Of a stretch of 64,000 bases of DNA, positions 45,801 to 54,740 are shown piece by piece. The stretch comes from Paractinoplanes ferrugineus (GTDB lineage: Bacteria; Actinomycetota; Actinomycetes; Mycobacteriales; Micromonosporaceae), in contig NZ_BOMM01000001.1 of the NCBI RefSeq assembly GCF_016862195.1, positions 1 through 64,000 on the forward strand, read 5' to 3'. The position numbers and the translations under genes were made by a program. The notes under the pieces were generated by a model. That model was given only the letters and a program-made list of their open reading frames with translations, did no database searches and was not told the origin of the DNA. Within the stretch, counting starts at the first letter, position 1. Each line of letters begins with the position of its first letter.

Positions 45801-47265
45801 GGCGGTGCTCGGCATCGTCGGCGGGGCGTGGCTCACCGGCCTCTGCGCACTCGGCGCCCCGGGTGGCTCGCCCGGCCAGACGCCGGACTCCGAAGAGGCC
45901 TGCAACATGCTCAAGGAGGGGGTCAAGGCCCTCATCGACAACCCCGGGTCGCTGATCCACCTCGACGAGTGGCGCAACGGCGAATATGCCAAGGCGCTCG
46001 GTATGACCGTGATCGACCTGCTCACGCTCGACCTGCCGAAGATCGGGAAGATCACCGCGGGCCTCGACGTGCTCAAGGACGGCATCGTCGCGGGCGTCGC
46101 CAAGCTGATCTCCGGGGAACTGCTCACCGGTCTGAAGAACATCGGCATCGACGCCGTCGACGCCGCGATCAAGAAGCTCGGCGCGCTCAAGCTGACCAAG
46201 CTGCTCGAGCTCAACGTCGACATGCCGAGGAAGTTCACGTTCAACGCCGACGAGCTGGGCGCGCTGAAACTGGCGATCGACGTCAAGGGTCTGCCCGCGG
46301 TGGAGAAGGCGCTCGGCGCACTGCCCACCGGCAAGAGCATTCTCGACGGTCTCGAGGACCTGCTCAAGTCGTGTGCCCGGGACAGCTTCGCGCCGGACAC
46401 CCTGGTGCTGCTGGCTGACCGCACCACCGCCCGGATCGTCGACATCCAGGTCGGCGACCAGGTGCTGGCCGCCGACCCGAGCACCGGCGAGAACTTCGCC
46501 GAGCCGGTCGTCGAGCTGCATCGCAACCTCGACACCGACCTGGCCGACGTCACGATCAAGAGCGAGATCGGCGAGGAGACGGTACGCACGACCCAGCACC
46601 ACCCGTTCTGGAGTGCCACCGCGCACGACTGGACGGACGCCGGCGAGCTGCGTACGGGCGACGAGCTGAGCGGCGGGGCCACGGTGACCGCGGTCCAGCC
46701 GTACACCGGCAGCCGGTTCATGCACAACCTCACCGTTGCCGACCTGCACACGTACTATGTGGTCGCGGCCGGCACTCCGGTGCTGGTGCACAACTGCTAC
46801 TCGAACAACCGCACCGAGGCGATCCAGAAGATCGAGCTGAAGTCGGCGACCGACCGCGGGGTGCAGCCGGTGGTGCTCGGGCCGGGCTCGGGGATGAACG
46901 GCCTGCTCGACGCGATCCGGCAGGCGGCGCCCGGCACCGAGGGCTACTTCAAGTGGGTGATCACGATGGATGGTGAGCTCAAGGTCATGCCGGCCTTCGC
47001 CGGTGGTGGCGGCCGGCCGGTTCTCGAACTCGCGCACACCGTCCTGGGTGGCCTGAACGGCCAGGTCAAGGCGGCCGGCACCGGGCACTACGACGATCTG
47101 TTCGGCGGCCTGGAAATCAACAACTCGAGTGGTCACTTCGAACCCGGCGACGGGGCGGTCGAACTCGGCCGGCAGGCGTTCGAGGACGCCGGCATCGACG
47201 TGATGTTCGCCGGTCGCTGGGAGGAAACCGGTGACTGGCTGCTGGCGGTGGATCCCAACCGGTGA
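42871..47265 (+). CDS. secreted ALF/coiled-coil/Hint polymorphic toxin
   Basis: 1464 residues. Signal peptide (MPRNRIAAVLAGLLAVVLLP, then EAANA). ALF-type repeats (WATTGGPVVKQQATAVLATK; IVASGGYEVKWAGQAALDTE) reach about residue 260. About 700 residues of Ala-rich coiled coil follow. A Hint (pretoxin intein-like) domain runs from Cys1168 in SCARDSFAPDTLVLLADRTT to GTPVLVHNC at 1309, with the TQHHPFW block between. The last 155 residues are a presumed toxin domain (KWVITMDGELKVMPAFAGGG, then LEINNSSGHFEPGDGAVELG). Its 'INN.SGH' pattern recalls some polymorphic-toxin C-terminal domains, but I cannot assign an activity. The Hint domain would release the toxin by self-cleavage. The next gene overlaps by four bases and is the likely immunity gene. 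Confidence 0.85.
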   Translation: MPRNRIAAVLAGLLAVVLLPEAANAAVPQAPPAKSSTSVLQDWIARQQAAEAAMERQLAEGGPIDDAELNRMLVQDLADYDEDAAVRAAAAEVLRTDNPAEFAAFLDDALPIYRAAAAERKKRAAEANRATVQEWATTGGPVVKQQATAVLATKNDLKIADFVAIGHAAAVAADKQEEVNAAERAKTIKARVEQIVASGGYEVKWAGQAALDTEDAVTIAAFYNTGYAAASARDNTAQQQIEAALAARNKAVDDLASLAEKATRAADARTTIIAESVTATQSLTVAANSMGLVNRYAKQADATYASDLPIRKSGGATHTAAITKSRSDACAEWTTTTRNADQVIAHAGVAATAARTLVDTGLTHGIEWSAVLNAQGDAAEAAKQASETACHAAEATEAAAKALDADKNATVDANNAVKYRQAAERESAAATKLADQAEKLAAAAQAAQADAHKQRLRAEQDARDARDRLADAKDHYLNAKAQRNIAMQQASIAVAQQAAAYDAARRAIEQQNVAAAKGATAKAAADEVTNSITRFDGLVNDSKAASVRSQKAIEDRNTKQLKYEAYKQDAAARAGTAEGVYAAQQAAIIEAQLPGANAAATAAQNAANSAAAAADAAGAAAQRAGAAAAAAKAEAEAAAASAAAARRLATDAAAAANRAIDDAQRAEELARKSVNIARQAINRAAAAKADADLTRSAADSALREAGVASFQSRVAGRAAINARASAMAIADPAASALSVADQYGETDNDAAMAIDIANSAILIGAEQSAAAEQHAAAAEAAAVHAAEEALRAQEQVKPAYAAAKKAAEEANRAIKASQAAINAARAAAEEANATVTAAKDTARSAQQATAYSNAAQGMAVEAGHNAAVARQAAGAARGYANQAQTAATNADTIAKQIKAASDSANKFADAMKATAVQMTKIAQDTHAAVQQLADLAEAEKRASQTSWMQTWKDYVENKLNAKDYPEWLKNFYRGESEAVLGIVGGAWLTGLCALGAPGGSPGQTPDSEEACNMLKEGVKALIDNPGSLIHLDEWRNGEYAKALGMTVIDLLTLDLPKIGKITAGLDVLKDGIVAGVAKLISGELLTGLKNIGIDAVDAAIKKLGALKLTKLLELNVDMPRKFTFNADELGALKLAIDVKGLPAVEKALGALPTGKSILDGLEDLLKSCARDSFAPDTLVLLADRTTARIVDIQVGDQVLAADPSTGENFAEPVVELHRNLDTDLADVTIKSEIGEETVRTTQHHPFWSATAHDWTDAGELRTGDELSGGATVTAVQPYTGSRFMHNLTVADLHTYYVVAAGTPVLVHNCYSNNRTEAIQKIELKSATDRGVQPVVLGPGSGMNGLLDAIRQAAPGTEGYFKWVITMDGELKVMPAFAGGGGRPVLELAHTVLGGLNGQVKAAGTGHYDDLFGGLEINNSSGHFEPGDGAVELGRQAFEDAGIDVMFAGRWEETGDWLLAVDPNR

Positions 47266-47867
47266 CAGTGCCTTCGTTCGCCGAGGTGAATCGGATCGGG
47301 TCGGCCGCGGTGATGCGGGATCTCGTCCGCCGCGCCGACCTGCCCGACGACTCGCAGTGGTGGTCGGCGGTGATCTCGGTCGGCCAGGCCGGGCTGGCCG
47401 GCGCCGAGAGCGGTGAGTTCGACGCCGAGGAGTGGGCGTCGGTGCTGGTGGAGTCCCTGGACGCGGCCGCCCGCCGCCCCTCGGTCGGCCTCAACGGCAC
47501 GGTGCTTCGGCGAACGATGGCCTGCGCGGCGGCGATGCACTACTTCGGGGAGCGGGCCGGTGACCCGGTCCGCGACCCGGAGCTGGTGTTCGGTCATCTC
47601 GCCGAGTCGTTGGGTGGCCACCCGCAGGCCTACCTCGACCGCTATCGCGAGACGCTGACCTGGGCCCTCACCGAGTTCCAGCGGGTGCGGGCGGGGGCCG
47701 GCGACCGGCCGCGGCTCGCCTCCGCCCGAGCCTGGCTGGACAGCACGCGCGCCGCCCTGGTGACGATGTGCGCGGAGGTGCGGCCGCGGCTGCCCGCCGA
47801 GCACGCCGCCACCGACTGGTGCGCGGCGCTGCCCCGGATCGAGACCATCCGGGAAGCCGCTCGCTGA
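47262..47867 (+). CDS. probable immunity protein for the upstream toxin
   Basis: 201 residues from a GTG overlapping the toxin stop (GTGA). No signal peptide, so cytosolic, as expected for immunity to a toxin. Mostly helical: MRDLVRRADLPDDSQWWSAV, SVLVESLDAAARRPSVGLNG, YLDRYRETLTWALTEFQRVR. Family not recognised. Role is inferred only from its position and size. Confidence 0.6.
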   Translation: MTVPSFAEVNRIGSAAVMRDLVRRADLPDDSQWWSAVISVGQAGLAGAESGEFDAEEWASVLVESLDAAARRPSVGLNGTVLRRTMACAAAMHYFGERAGDPVRDPELVFGHLAESLGGHPQAYLDRYRETLTWALTEFQRVRAGAGDRPRLASARAWLDSTRAALVTMCAEVRPRLPAEHAATDWCAALPRIETIREAAR

Positions 47868-47884
47868 CCGGCAAGGACAGGGAG

Positions 47885-47912
47885 AGGGCGGGTGCCGCAC
47901 GGCACCCGCCCT
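47885..47912. terminator. bidirectional terminator
   Basis: 12 bp stem AGGGCGGGTGCC with its complement and a GCAC loop, lying between convergent genes. TCTTCGTCTT follows on the plus strand. Confidence 0.75.
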
Positions 47913-47929
47913 CTTCGTCTTCTGCCTGC

Positions 47930-50368
47930 CTAGCGGCCCGGTCTGTTCGGCTTTGTCGGCGGAACCACGCCGCCCGGTTCCGGGGCCGTCGGCTGCTGCT
48001 GCTGGTTCTTGCCGTTGCTCTTCTGGATCACCACGACGCCGCCCTTGATGGTGCGGCCGCTCGGGTTGGTGCCGGCCGCCGTGCCGGGCGGGCAGGACGA
48101 GTCGGTGTCGCCGCCCACCGACACATCGAAGCCGGCCCCCTCCAGGCGATCGCGGGCGCTGTCGATCGAGTCGCAGGTGACGTCCGGGATCGAGCGCTGG
48201 TCACCGACCGCGATCTTCTTGTTGTCCGGCGTCTTGAACTGGACCTTCGGCTTGCCGTCCATGAAGTCGCCGAGGGTGTTCCACACCGCCGGGTTGACGA
48301 CGCCGTGCGACATCCGGTCGGGGTGGTCCTGGTAGTCGGGGTTGACCAGGTAACCGGCGACCACCAGCGAGGTCGTGCCGGCGATCAGCGCGGCGGTCTT
48401 GTCGTGGTCGGTGGTGCCGGTCTTGCCGAAGACCGGGTGCTTCACGACGCCCCGGGTCTGTCCGGCGGTGGTGCCGCGGCACTGGCCGAGCTGCGCCGAG
48501 TCACCCACCGGGCAGCGGGCCGCGTCGAGCGCGGCGCGAGCCACGTCGGCGCTCGTCGCCCGGATGCAGTGCGACTTGCCGACGTCGAGCTTCTCGTTGG
48601 TCTGGGTGGCGATCTGCTCGATCGGGGTCGGCTCGCAGTACATGCCGTCACCGGCCAGGGTCGCGTACGCGTTCGCCATGTCCAGCGGGGTCGACGCCGA
48701 GACGCCGAGCGTGAACGCGCCCCACTGGTGGGCCGACGCCGGGTCGTTCGCGTACTTGGCGTCGGGGTCGGCGACCCGGAACTGCACGCCGAACCGTTTC
48801 GCCACGGCGATCACGTTCTCCGCGCCGACCTGCTCCTCCAGCGGCACGAAGAACGTGTTCACCGAGTTACCGAAGCCGGTCCACATGTTGTAGACCCCGG
48901 CCTCGCCCTCGCCCGCGTTGCTGGGACACCAGAAGTGCGTGCCGTCGCAGGCGGACGGGTTGCTGGAATCGATGATGTAGCCCGACTTGTAGCGAACCGG
49001 GGCGTTGTACGTCCAGCCCAGCGGATAGCCCTTTTCCAGGGCCGCCACCATGGTGAACATCTTGAAGACCGAGCCGGCCTGGTAGCCGGTGATGTCGCCA
49101 CCACCGCTGAGCAGCGGGTTGGTGGTGTTCGGGTAGGTGCCCCGAATCCCCTTCGCCTTCTTCTTCGGGTCGGACGAGAGCTCGTTCTGCGGCTTCGACG
49201 GATCGTCGAGCTTGTAGCGCCGGTTGGCGGCGAGCGCGCGCACCTTGCCGGCGCCGGGCTCGACCGCGGCGATCAGCAGCGCGTTCTTGTTCTTGTCGGA
49301 GATCTCGTCGGTGATGCTCTTCCGGGCGGCGTCCTGCGCCTTGATGTCCATCGTCGTGGTGATGCGGTAGCCACCGCTCTTCAGGCGACGCTCCCGGTCG
49401 TACGTCGTCTCGCCGAACTCCTCGCGCCCCATCCACCAGCGGTAGAAGTAGTCGCAGAAGAAGCCCCACGCGTTCTTGGCGACCGAGACGCAGCCGTTGC
49501 CGATCGGCTTGACCTGGCGCGGGATCGGCTCCTTGAGCGCCTTGTCGGCCTCGGCCCGGGTGATGGCGCCCATCGTGACCATGCCGGGGATGACGTAGTT
49601 GTTGCGGCGCTGGAGGATCTGCTCGTAACCCTCTTCGCTTGTCGGGTTGAAGCTGGTCGGTGCCTTGACCATGCCGGCGAGCATGGACGCCTGGCCGATC
49701 GTGAGGTCCTTCGGCTTCTTGTTGAAGTAGATCTGGCTGGCCGCGTAGACCCCGTACGCCTGGTTACCGAACGGCGCGATGTTCAGGTAGCGCTCGACGA
49801 TCTGGTCCTTCGAGAGCTCCTTCTCGACCTGCATCGCGTACTTCATCTCGGTGATCTTGCGTTTGGGGGTGTCCTTGGTCGCGTCGATCACCTCCTGGGC
49901 GCTGGTCGCCGAATAGGCCAGCGACATGCGCACCCACTGCATGGTGATGGTCGAGGCGCCCTGCTTGGAACTGCCGTTGTTGTTGCTCACGAAGGCGCGG
50001 GCGACGCCTTTGAGGTCGACACCGTTGTGGTGGTAGAACTCCCGGTCCTCGGCCGCGATGATCGCCGCGGGCATGTATTTCGACATGTCTTTGAGCGGTA
50101 CGTCGCTGCGGAACTCGTCGTAGAACTGCGCGATCTGCGTCTTGTTGTCGGACGCGTAGATCCGGGTGATCTGCGGGGAGCTGAAGCTCTTGAGCTCACT
50201 GGGCAGACTCGCGAACGTCTGGCCGCCGGCCTTGGCGGCGAGGCCCGACATCGCGGCGGCCGGGAAGGCGGCGGCTGCGACGACGACGCCGGCGAGTAGC
50301 CCGCAGACCAGCAACGACGACGCGTTAGCGAAGATGTTGTGATCGTTTCTGCGCATCCAGGAGGTCAC
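47930..50368 (-). CDS. bifunctional penicillin-binding protein (PonA type)
   Basis: 812 residues from a GTG at 50368; an ATG at 50356 is an alternative. One N-terminal membrane helix (ASSLLVCGLLAGVVVAAAAF). The glycosyltransferase domain has AAEDREFYHHNGVD and GASTITMQWVRM; the transpeptidase has SxxK in GYQAGSVFKMF (Ser433), SVN in GFGNSVNTFF and KTG in FGKTGTTDHDKT. A PASTA-like module (IPDVTCDSIDSARDRLEGAG) and a Pro-rich tail end the protein. It builds and crosslinks peptidoglycan outside the membrane. Divergent from the WhiB-type gene, the arrangement of mycobacterial ponA2-whiB4 and streptomycete wblA loci. Confidence 0.94.
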   Translation of the reverse strand: MTSWMRRNDHNIFANASSLLVCGLLAGVVVAAAAFPAAAMSGLAAKAGGQTFASLPSELKSFSSPQITRIYASDNKTQIAQFYDEFRSDVPLKDMSKYMPAAIIAAEDREFYHHNGVDLKGVARAFVSNNNGSSKQGASTITMQWVRMSLAYSATSAQEVIDATKDTPKRKITEMKYAMQVEKELSKDQIVERYLNIAPFGNQAYGVYAASQIYFNKKPKDLTIGQASMLAGMVKAPTSFNPTSEEGYEQILQRRNNYVIPGMVTMGAITRAEADKALKEPIPRQVKPIGNGCVSVAKNAWGFFCDYFYRWWMGREEFGETTYDRERRLKSGGYRITTTMDIKAQDAARKSITDEISDKNKNALLIAAVEPGAGKVRALAANRRYKLDDPSKPQNELSSDPKKKAKGIRGTYPNTTNPLLSGGGDITGYQAGSVFKMFTMVAALEKGYPLGWTYNAPVRYKSGYIIDSSNPSACDGTHFWCPSNAGEGEAGVYNMWTGFGNSVNTFFVPLEEQVGAENVIAVAKRFGVQFRVADPDAKYANDPASAHQWGAFTLGVSASTPLDMANAYATLAGDGMYCEPTPIEQIATQTNEKLDVGKSHCIRATSADVARAALDAARCPVGDSAQLGQCRGTTAGQTRGVVKHPVFGKTGTTDHDKTAALIAGTTSLVVAGYLVNPDYQDHPDRMSHGVVNPAVWNTLGDFMDGKPKVQFKTPDNKKIAVGDQRSIPDVTCDSIDSARDRLEGAGFDVSVGGDTDSSCPPGTAAGTNPSGRTIKGGVVVIQKSNGKNQQQQPTAPEPGGVVPPTKPNRPGR

Positions 50369-50651
50369 CTGAGCAGGGTACGCGAAGGCGCCACGAGGCC
50401 GCGCGTCGAGAACGTCACGGTTCGCCCAGATTGATTGTGCCTCGTTCGGCCTCGCTCCGGGCGGAGTTTCGAGCTACCCACGACCGCATTTGCCCAGTTG
50501 GACCGAGCTGTAGGTATTTGACGTACAACGTTGCGTAATCACCCGACTACAGAGCATGATGGTGCGGCGAGCTATCGCAGGACGTCTGCAGTGCTTGGGG
50601 GACATAAGCGGGCAGGCGTCAGGGGGTGAACGCAAGGGGGGACGTGTACAG

Positions 50652-50954
50652 ATGGGGATGATCAGCGACTGGCCAAGCATGGCGGCATGTCAGAGTGGCG
50701 ACCCTGACGCGCTGTTCGTGCAGGGCGCCGAGCAGAACGTGGCGAAGAGGATCTGCCGCAGCTGCCCGGTCCGCTACGAGTGCCTCGCCGATGCCCTGGA
50801 CAACCGGATCGAGTTCGGCGTCTGGGGCGGTATGACGGAACGGGAGCGGCGAGCCCTGCTCCGCCGTCACCCGCACGTGGCGAGCTGGCGGAAGATGTTC
50901 GAGGCCGCGCTGAAGGAGAAGAGCGCCGACAAGGTGCTGGTACCGACTCGCTAA
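50652..50954 (+). CDS. wblA: WhiB-family iron-sulfur regulator (WblA/WhiB4-like)
   Basis: 100 residues from the ATG at 50652, preceded by a GGGGGG stretch. The four iron-sulfur cysteines are in MAACQSG and RICRSCPVRYEC, followed by the turn GVWGGMTERERRALLRRH that contacts the sigma factor or DNA. The symbol is inferred from synteny: ponA-type gene on one side and two ArsA-like genes on the other, as with wblA in Streptomyces and whiB4 (Rv3681c) in Mycobacterium. WblA controls sporulation and secondary metabolism in streptomycetes. Tail-to-tail overlap of four bases with the next gene. Confidence 0.88.
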   Translation: MGMISDWPSMAACQSGDPDALFVQGAEQNVAKRICRSCPVRYECLADALDNRIEFGVWGGMTERERRALLRRHPHVASWRKMFEAALKEKSADKVLVPTR

Positions 50955-52108
50955 GCCTCGTCGCCGAGCCTGACGAGCAATGCGCCGATCGTTCGCAGCC
51001 CGTCGACGTCATGGACGTCGGCGGGCTGCGCCGTGACCGACACGGTCGGGACGGCCGGGAACGAATCGGTGAACGTCTCGGCCACCCGTACCTCCCGCTC
51101 GGCCTGCCGCATCAAAGCCGCATGCACCAGCAGAGCATCGGCCGTCATGGTCTGCTCGCCGGTGGCCGCCAAGGCCGCCGCGGCCTGTTCACTCCGCGCC
51201 GCGGAGAGCTCGCCCGCCGTCGAACCGTGCATCCGGTTGAGGACCAGACCGGCAAGCGGCATCCGCTCCGCCACCAGGCGTTCCGCGAAATAGGCGGCCT
51301 CCCGCACCGCGTCTCGCTCCGGGGCCGCCACCAGCAGGAACGCGGTCTGCGGGTCCTGCAGGATGCGGTACGTCTCGTCGGCGCGGTGCCGGAAACCGCC
51401 GAACATCGAGTCGAGGGCCGACACGAAACCCGACAGGTCGGTCAGCAGCTGGGCGCCCAGGACCTTCTGCACCGCCCGGGAGAACAGCCCGAACGACGCC
51501 GTGACCAGGCTGAACATGCTCTTGCCGGACCGCGCCGGGGCCAGCAGCAGGCGCAGCATCCGCCCGTCCAGGAACCGGGACAGCCGGGCCGGGGCGTCCA
51601 GGAAGTCGAGCGCCGAGCGGGACGGCGGGGTGTCCACCACGATCAGGTCCCACTCGTCGGTGGCCCGCAGCTGTCCCAGCTTCTCCATCGCCATGTATTC
51701 CTGCGTGCCCGAGAACGTCGAGCTCATGGCCTGGTAGAACGGGTTCGCGAAGATCTCGGCGGCCCGCTGCGGCGTGGTGTGCTGCTGCACCACCTCGTCG
51801 AACGTCCGCTTCATGTCGAGCATCATGGCGTGCAGCTCGCCGCCGTTCTCGGCGTCGATGCCCTTGACCTGGCGCGGGGTGTTGTCGAGCTCGCTGAGGC
51901 CCATCGACTGGGCGAGCCGGCGGGCCGGGTCGATGGTCAGCACCACCGTGCGGCGGCCGTGCACCTCGGCGGCCCGTACGCCGAGCGCGGCCGCGGTGGT
52001 CGTCTTACCCACCCCGCCGGCGCCGCAGCACACGATGATCCGGGTGGACGGGTCAGCGAGGAGACCGTCCACGTCTAGACGAGGGGTGTCTTCCGTAAGG
52101 GGCACCAT
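50951..52108 (-). CDS. ArsA/Get3-like P-loop ATPase
   Basis: 385 residues. Deviant Walker A CCGAGGVGKTTTAAALG (the KGGVGK type, with Ala for Lys), switch region VVLTIDPARRLAQSMGLSEL, and a second Asp motif DLIVVDTPPSRSALDFLDAP. These mark ArsA/Get3 ATPases. No arsenite-binding cysteine set is obvious, so arsenite transport is unlikely. Equivalent to Rv3680 in the whiB4 locus, whose role with Rv3679 is an Anion/tail-anchored-type ATPase of uncertain substrate. Second of an adjacent pair; 24 bases after the other. Confidence 0.88.
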   Translation of the reverse strand: MVPLTEDTPRLDVDGLLADPSTRIIVCCGAGGVGKTTTAAALGVRAAEVHGRRTVVLTIDPARRLAQSMGLSELDNTPRQVKGIDAENGGELHAMMLDMKRTFDEVVQQHTTPQRAAEIFANPFYQAMSSTFSGTQEYMAMEKLGQLRATDEWDLIVVDTPPSRSALDFLDAPARLSRFLDGRMLRLLLAPARSGKSMFSLVTASFGLFSRAVQKVLGAQLLTDLSGFVSALDSMFGGFRHRADETYRILQDPQTAFLLVAAPERDAVREAAYFAERLVAERMPLAGLVLNRMHGSTAGELSAARSEQAAAALAATGEQTMTADALLVHAALMRQAEREVRVAETFTDSFPAVPTVSVTAQPADVHDVDGLRTIGALLVRLGDEA

Positions 52109-52132
52109 TCGAGCGTACTGACGCGTAACAGG

Positions 52133-53089
52133 TCACGCCCGCATGAGTGACGAAGCAAGCTCGTCCAGCGCGGCCCGGTCGATGCCACCCGGAAGCAGCG
52201 GCAACTCGATCACCGGCTGACCCGCCTCGGCGAGCTCGCCGCGCAGCGACTCCTCCAGCTCACGACGGGTCAGATAGGCCTTGGCCTCGGTGGCCAAGCC
52301 GTTCACCGTGGTTGGATCGGTCGGCAGCCCGGCCTCGGCGAGGCCCCGCTTCAGCTCGGCCTTGGTGACCTTGCCGCCGGCCAGCAGGGCCGGGCGGGCG
52401 TTGTTGACGATGATCCGGCCGACCGAGATGTTCAGCGCCTTGAGCTCGGCGATCGCGTCGAGCGTCTCCTGCACCGGCATCTCCTCGAGCAGGGTGACGA
52501 CGTGCACCGCGGTGATCGGCGAGCGCAACAGCGACGAGACGCCTTCACTCTGATTCTTGATCGGGCCGACCTTCGCCAGTTTCGCTGTCTCGGCCGTGAC
52601 GTTGAGGAACCGGCCGATGCGACCGGTCGGCGGTGCGTCCAGCACGACGGCGTCATAGACCCGCTTGCCGTCCTGCGAGCGGGTGGTCGCCTCCTTGACC
52701 TTGCCGGTGAGCAGCACGTCGCGCAGGCCGGGGGCGATGGTGGTGGCGAAGTCGATGGCGCCCACCTTGCGCAGCGCCCGACCGGCCGCGCCCAGGTGGT
52801 AGAACATGTCGAGGTATTCCAGCAGCGCCTCCTCCGGGTCGATGGCCAGCGCGCGCACCTCCCCGCCGCCCGGCGCCTGGGCGATCCGTAGCTCCTGGTA
52901 GGGCAGCGGCTCCACCTCGAAGAGCTGGGCGATGCCCTGCCGGCTCTCCACCTCGACCAGCAGCGTGCGGCGCCCGGTGGCGGCCAGGCCGAGCGCCAGC
53001 GCGGCGGCCACCGTGGTCTTGCCGGTGCCACCCTTACCGGTGACGACATGCAGCCGCGCCGGCCAATTGCTGCTCACGTGCTCGCCCAT
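52133..53089 (-). CDS. ArsA/Get3-like P-loop ATPase
   Basis: 318 residues from the ATG at 53089 (MGEHVSSNWPARLHVVTGKG). Canonical deviant Walker A TGKGGTGKTTVAAALALGLA, then LLVEVESRQGIAQLFEVEPL and YDAVVLDAPPTGRIGRFLN. Shorter than its neighbour and with the intact lysine signature (GKGGTGKT), so the pair may form a heterodimer. Equivalent to Rv3679. Precedes the second ATPase in the same transcript. Confidence 0.88.
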   Translation of the reverse strand: MGEHVSSNWPARLHVVTGKGGTGKTTVAAALALGLAATGRRTLLVEVESRQGIAQLFEVEPLPYQELRIAQAPGGGEVRALAIDPEEALLEYLDMFYHLGAAGRALRKVGAIDFATTIAPGLRDVLLTGKVKEATTRSQDGKRVYDAVVLDAPPTGRIGRFLNVTAETAKLAKVGPIKNQSEGVSSLLRSPITAVHVVTLLEEMPVQETLDAIAELKALNISVGRIIVNNARPALLAGGKVTKAELKRGLAEAGLPTDPTTVNGLATEAKAYLTRRELEESLRGELAEAGQPVIELPLLPGGIDRAALDELASSLMRA

Positions 53090-53112
53090 GACCCCAACGG
53101 TACGGCGGTCGG

Positions 53113-53910
53113 TCAGCCGGTCACTTCGCAGACCAGCCAGCCGGTCTTGCGGATCACGGTGAACTCGAGATCTTGCTTGGCCGTCTTCTCGTCCGCGGTC
53201 GACATGGTGAGCTGCACCGCCACCACCGCGCGGTTCTCCCCCGAGCTCGCCACCGCCGGCTCCTCCCACCGGTAGACCGGGTCCTGGTAGCCGTCCGAAT
53301 AGCTTTTGATCTCGGCCACCCGGTCGGACAGCTTGGTCTTGTCGCGCGCCTCCCGGCACACCAGGTCGTCGGCGGCACGGGCGTCCTGCTGGGTGTACAC
53401 GGCGGTCAGGAAACGGTTGACCGCCGTCCCCGGATCGGGTGAGCCCGGGTTGTCGGCATCACGCAGAAGGAAGTAGGCGGAGACGGCGCCGCCGGCGCAC
53501 AACAGCAGAGTGGCGGCGAGCGCGAGCGAGACCCACACCGCTCCGCGCCGGCGCTTTCCCGCGGGGGCGGCCGGGGCGGGGATCGTCTGCTGCGGGCCGG
53601 CCCAGATCGGATCGGCCGGCCAGGCGGGGTGCTCCGGTGGCTGCGTCTGCCACTGCCCGGGTGCCTCGTGCTGCGCGTGCCACTGGCCCTCAGGGCCGAT
53701 GACCTGCGTGTTTTCCGCCGGCACGACAGGCATGGTGTCGGTCGGTGCCTCATCCGGGTAGGCCTGCTGCGGATAGGGCGGCCAGGCGTGCGGCGGCTCC
53801 GGCACGGGGATCGGCTCGGCCGGCGGAACGGGCTGCGGTGGCTCCGGATCGGGCGACGGCACCGGGGCGGGCTCCGGGTGACCCGGGTAGCCGCTCTGCG
53901 GGTGCGTCAT
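53113..53910 (-). CDS. Pro-rich single-pass membrane protein
   Basis: 265 residues from an ATG with GGAGGGCGAT just upstream. About 115 residues of cytosolic Pro-rich chain, a basic stop (GKRRRG), one membrane helix ([20 protein letters not shown]), then a 110-residue outside domain ([20 protein letters not shown], then [20 protein letters not shown] and [10 protein letters not shown]) with two cysteines. The outer part resembles the NTF2-like stress-response domains seen behind such anchors in actinobacteria. Function unknown. Same direction as the ArsA genes, 23 bases ahead. Confidence 0.8.
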   Translation of the reverse strand: MTHPQSGYPGHPEPAPVPSPDPEPPQPVPPAEPIPVPEPPHAWPPYPQQAYPDEAPTDTMPVVPAENTQVIGPEGQWHAQHEAPGQWQTQPPEHPAWPADPIWAGPQQTIPAPAAPAGKRRRGAVWVSLALAATLLLCAGGAVSAYFLLRDADNPGSPDPGTAVNRFLTAVYTQQDARAADDLVCREARDKTKLSDRVAEIKSYSDGYQDPVYRWEEPAVASSGENRAVVAVQLTMSTADEKTAKQDLEFTVIRKTGWLVCEVTG

Positions 53911-54014
53911 ATCGCCCTCCGTGATCTCACTTGGTGTGGTCAAGCCTAACGAAGCGGGCCCTCCCGCGGGCCCTAAGCTGGCGCGGTACCCGACGATTAG
54001 GGAGTATCCAGGCG

Positions 54015-54170
54015 ATGCAGAAGTGGGAGTACGTGACCGTGCCCCTGCTGGTCCACGCGACCAAGCAGATCCTCGACAACTGGGGCGAGGATGGCTGGGA
54101 GCTGGTCCAGGTCGTTCCCGGGCCCAACCCGGAGCAGTTGATCGCATACATGAAGCGACCGAAGTCGTGA
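54015..54170 (+). CDS. small DUF4177-like protein
   Basis: 51 residues from an ATG with GGGAG upstream. [20 protein letters not shown] and [15 protein letters not shown] match the DUF4177 pattern ('kWEYk...', 'LN..G.eGWELV.v'). Its stop overlaps the RidA start (GTGA), so the two are coupled. Commonly seen directly before RidA in actinobacteria. Confidence 0.8.
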   Translation: MQKWEYVTVPLLVHATKQILDNWGEDGWELVQVVPGPNPEQLIAYMKRPKS

Positions 54171-54652
54171 CGACCCCGATCGCGGGCGAGGGCGGCGTCG
54201 ACGCCTACGGGCGGCTGGCCGAGCTCGGTCTGACCCTGCCGGCGGTGGTGCCGCCGGTGGCGGCCTATCTGCCGGCGGTCAAATCGGGCAACTACGTGTA
54301 CGTCTCCGGGCAGCTCCCGATGGTCGACGGCAAACTGGCCGCGACCGGCAAGGTGGGCGCCGAGGTGACCCCGGAGCAGGGCGCCGACCTGGCCCGCGTC
54401 TGTGCGCTCAACGCACTCGCGGCGATCGAGTTCGTGGCCGGCCTCGGCAACCTCGTGAAGATCGTCAAGGTGACCGGGTTCGTGGCGTCGGCGCCGGGCT
54501 TCACCGGTCAGCCGGCCGTGATCAACGGTGCTTCGAACCTCTTCGGTGACGTTCTGGGCGAGCAGGGCACGCACGCCCGCAGCGCGGTCGGCGTGGCCGA
54601 GTTGCCGCTCGGCGCCCCGGTCGAGGTCGAGGTCATCGCCGAAGTTCAGTAG
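54167..54652 (+). CDS. RidA-family protein
   Basis: 161 residues from a GTG overlapping the previous stop. [40 protein letters not shown] and [20 protein letters not shown] follow the RidA fold; the conserved Arg is in HARSAVG. RidA enzymes deaminate reactive enamines and imines from PLP enzymes. This is the YjgH/YoaB-like longer type typical of actinobacteria. Confidence 0.92.
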   Translation: MTTPIAGEGGVDAYGRLAELGLTLPAVVPPVAAYLPAVKSGNYVYVSGQLPMVDGKLAATGKVGAEVTPEQGADLARVCALNALAAIEFVAGLGNLVKIVKVTGFVASAPGFTGQPAVINGASNLFGDVLGEQGTHARSAVGVAELPLGAPVEVEVIAEVQ

Positions 54653-54740
54653 AAAGGTTGCTCAGAGTCACCTGAGCGGCCGCTGAGATCGCACATCCGG
54701 TCCTCGGCTGAACCCCCATGCGCGACGTACGATTTCGCGC

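Noticed and set aside
50951..53089. Arsenic resistance locus (ArsA homologues)
   Set aside because: No arsB, arsC or arsR is nearby and the metal-binding cysteines of ArsA are not evident; the neighbourhood is the conserved wblA/whiB4 locus.
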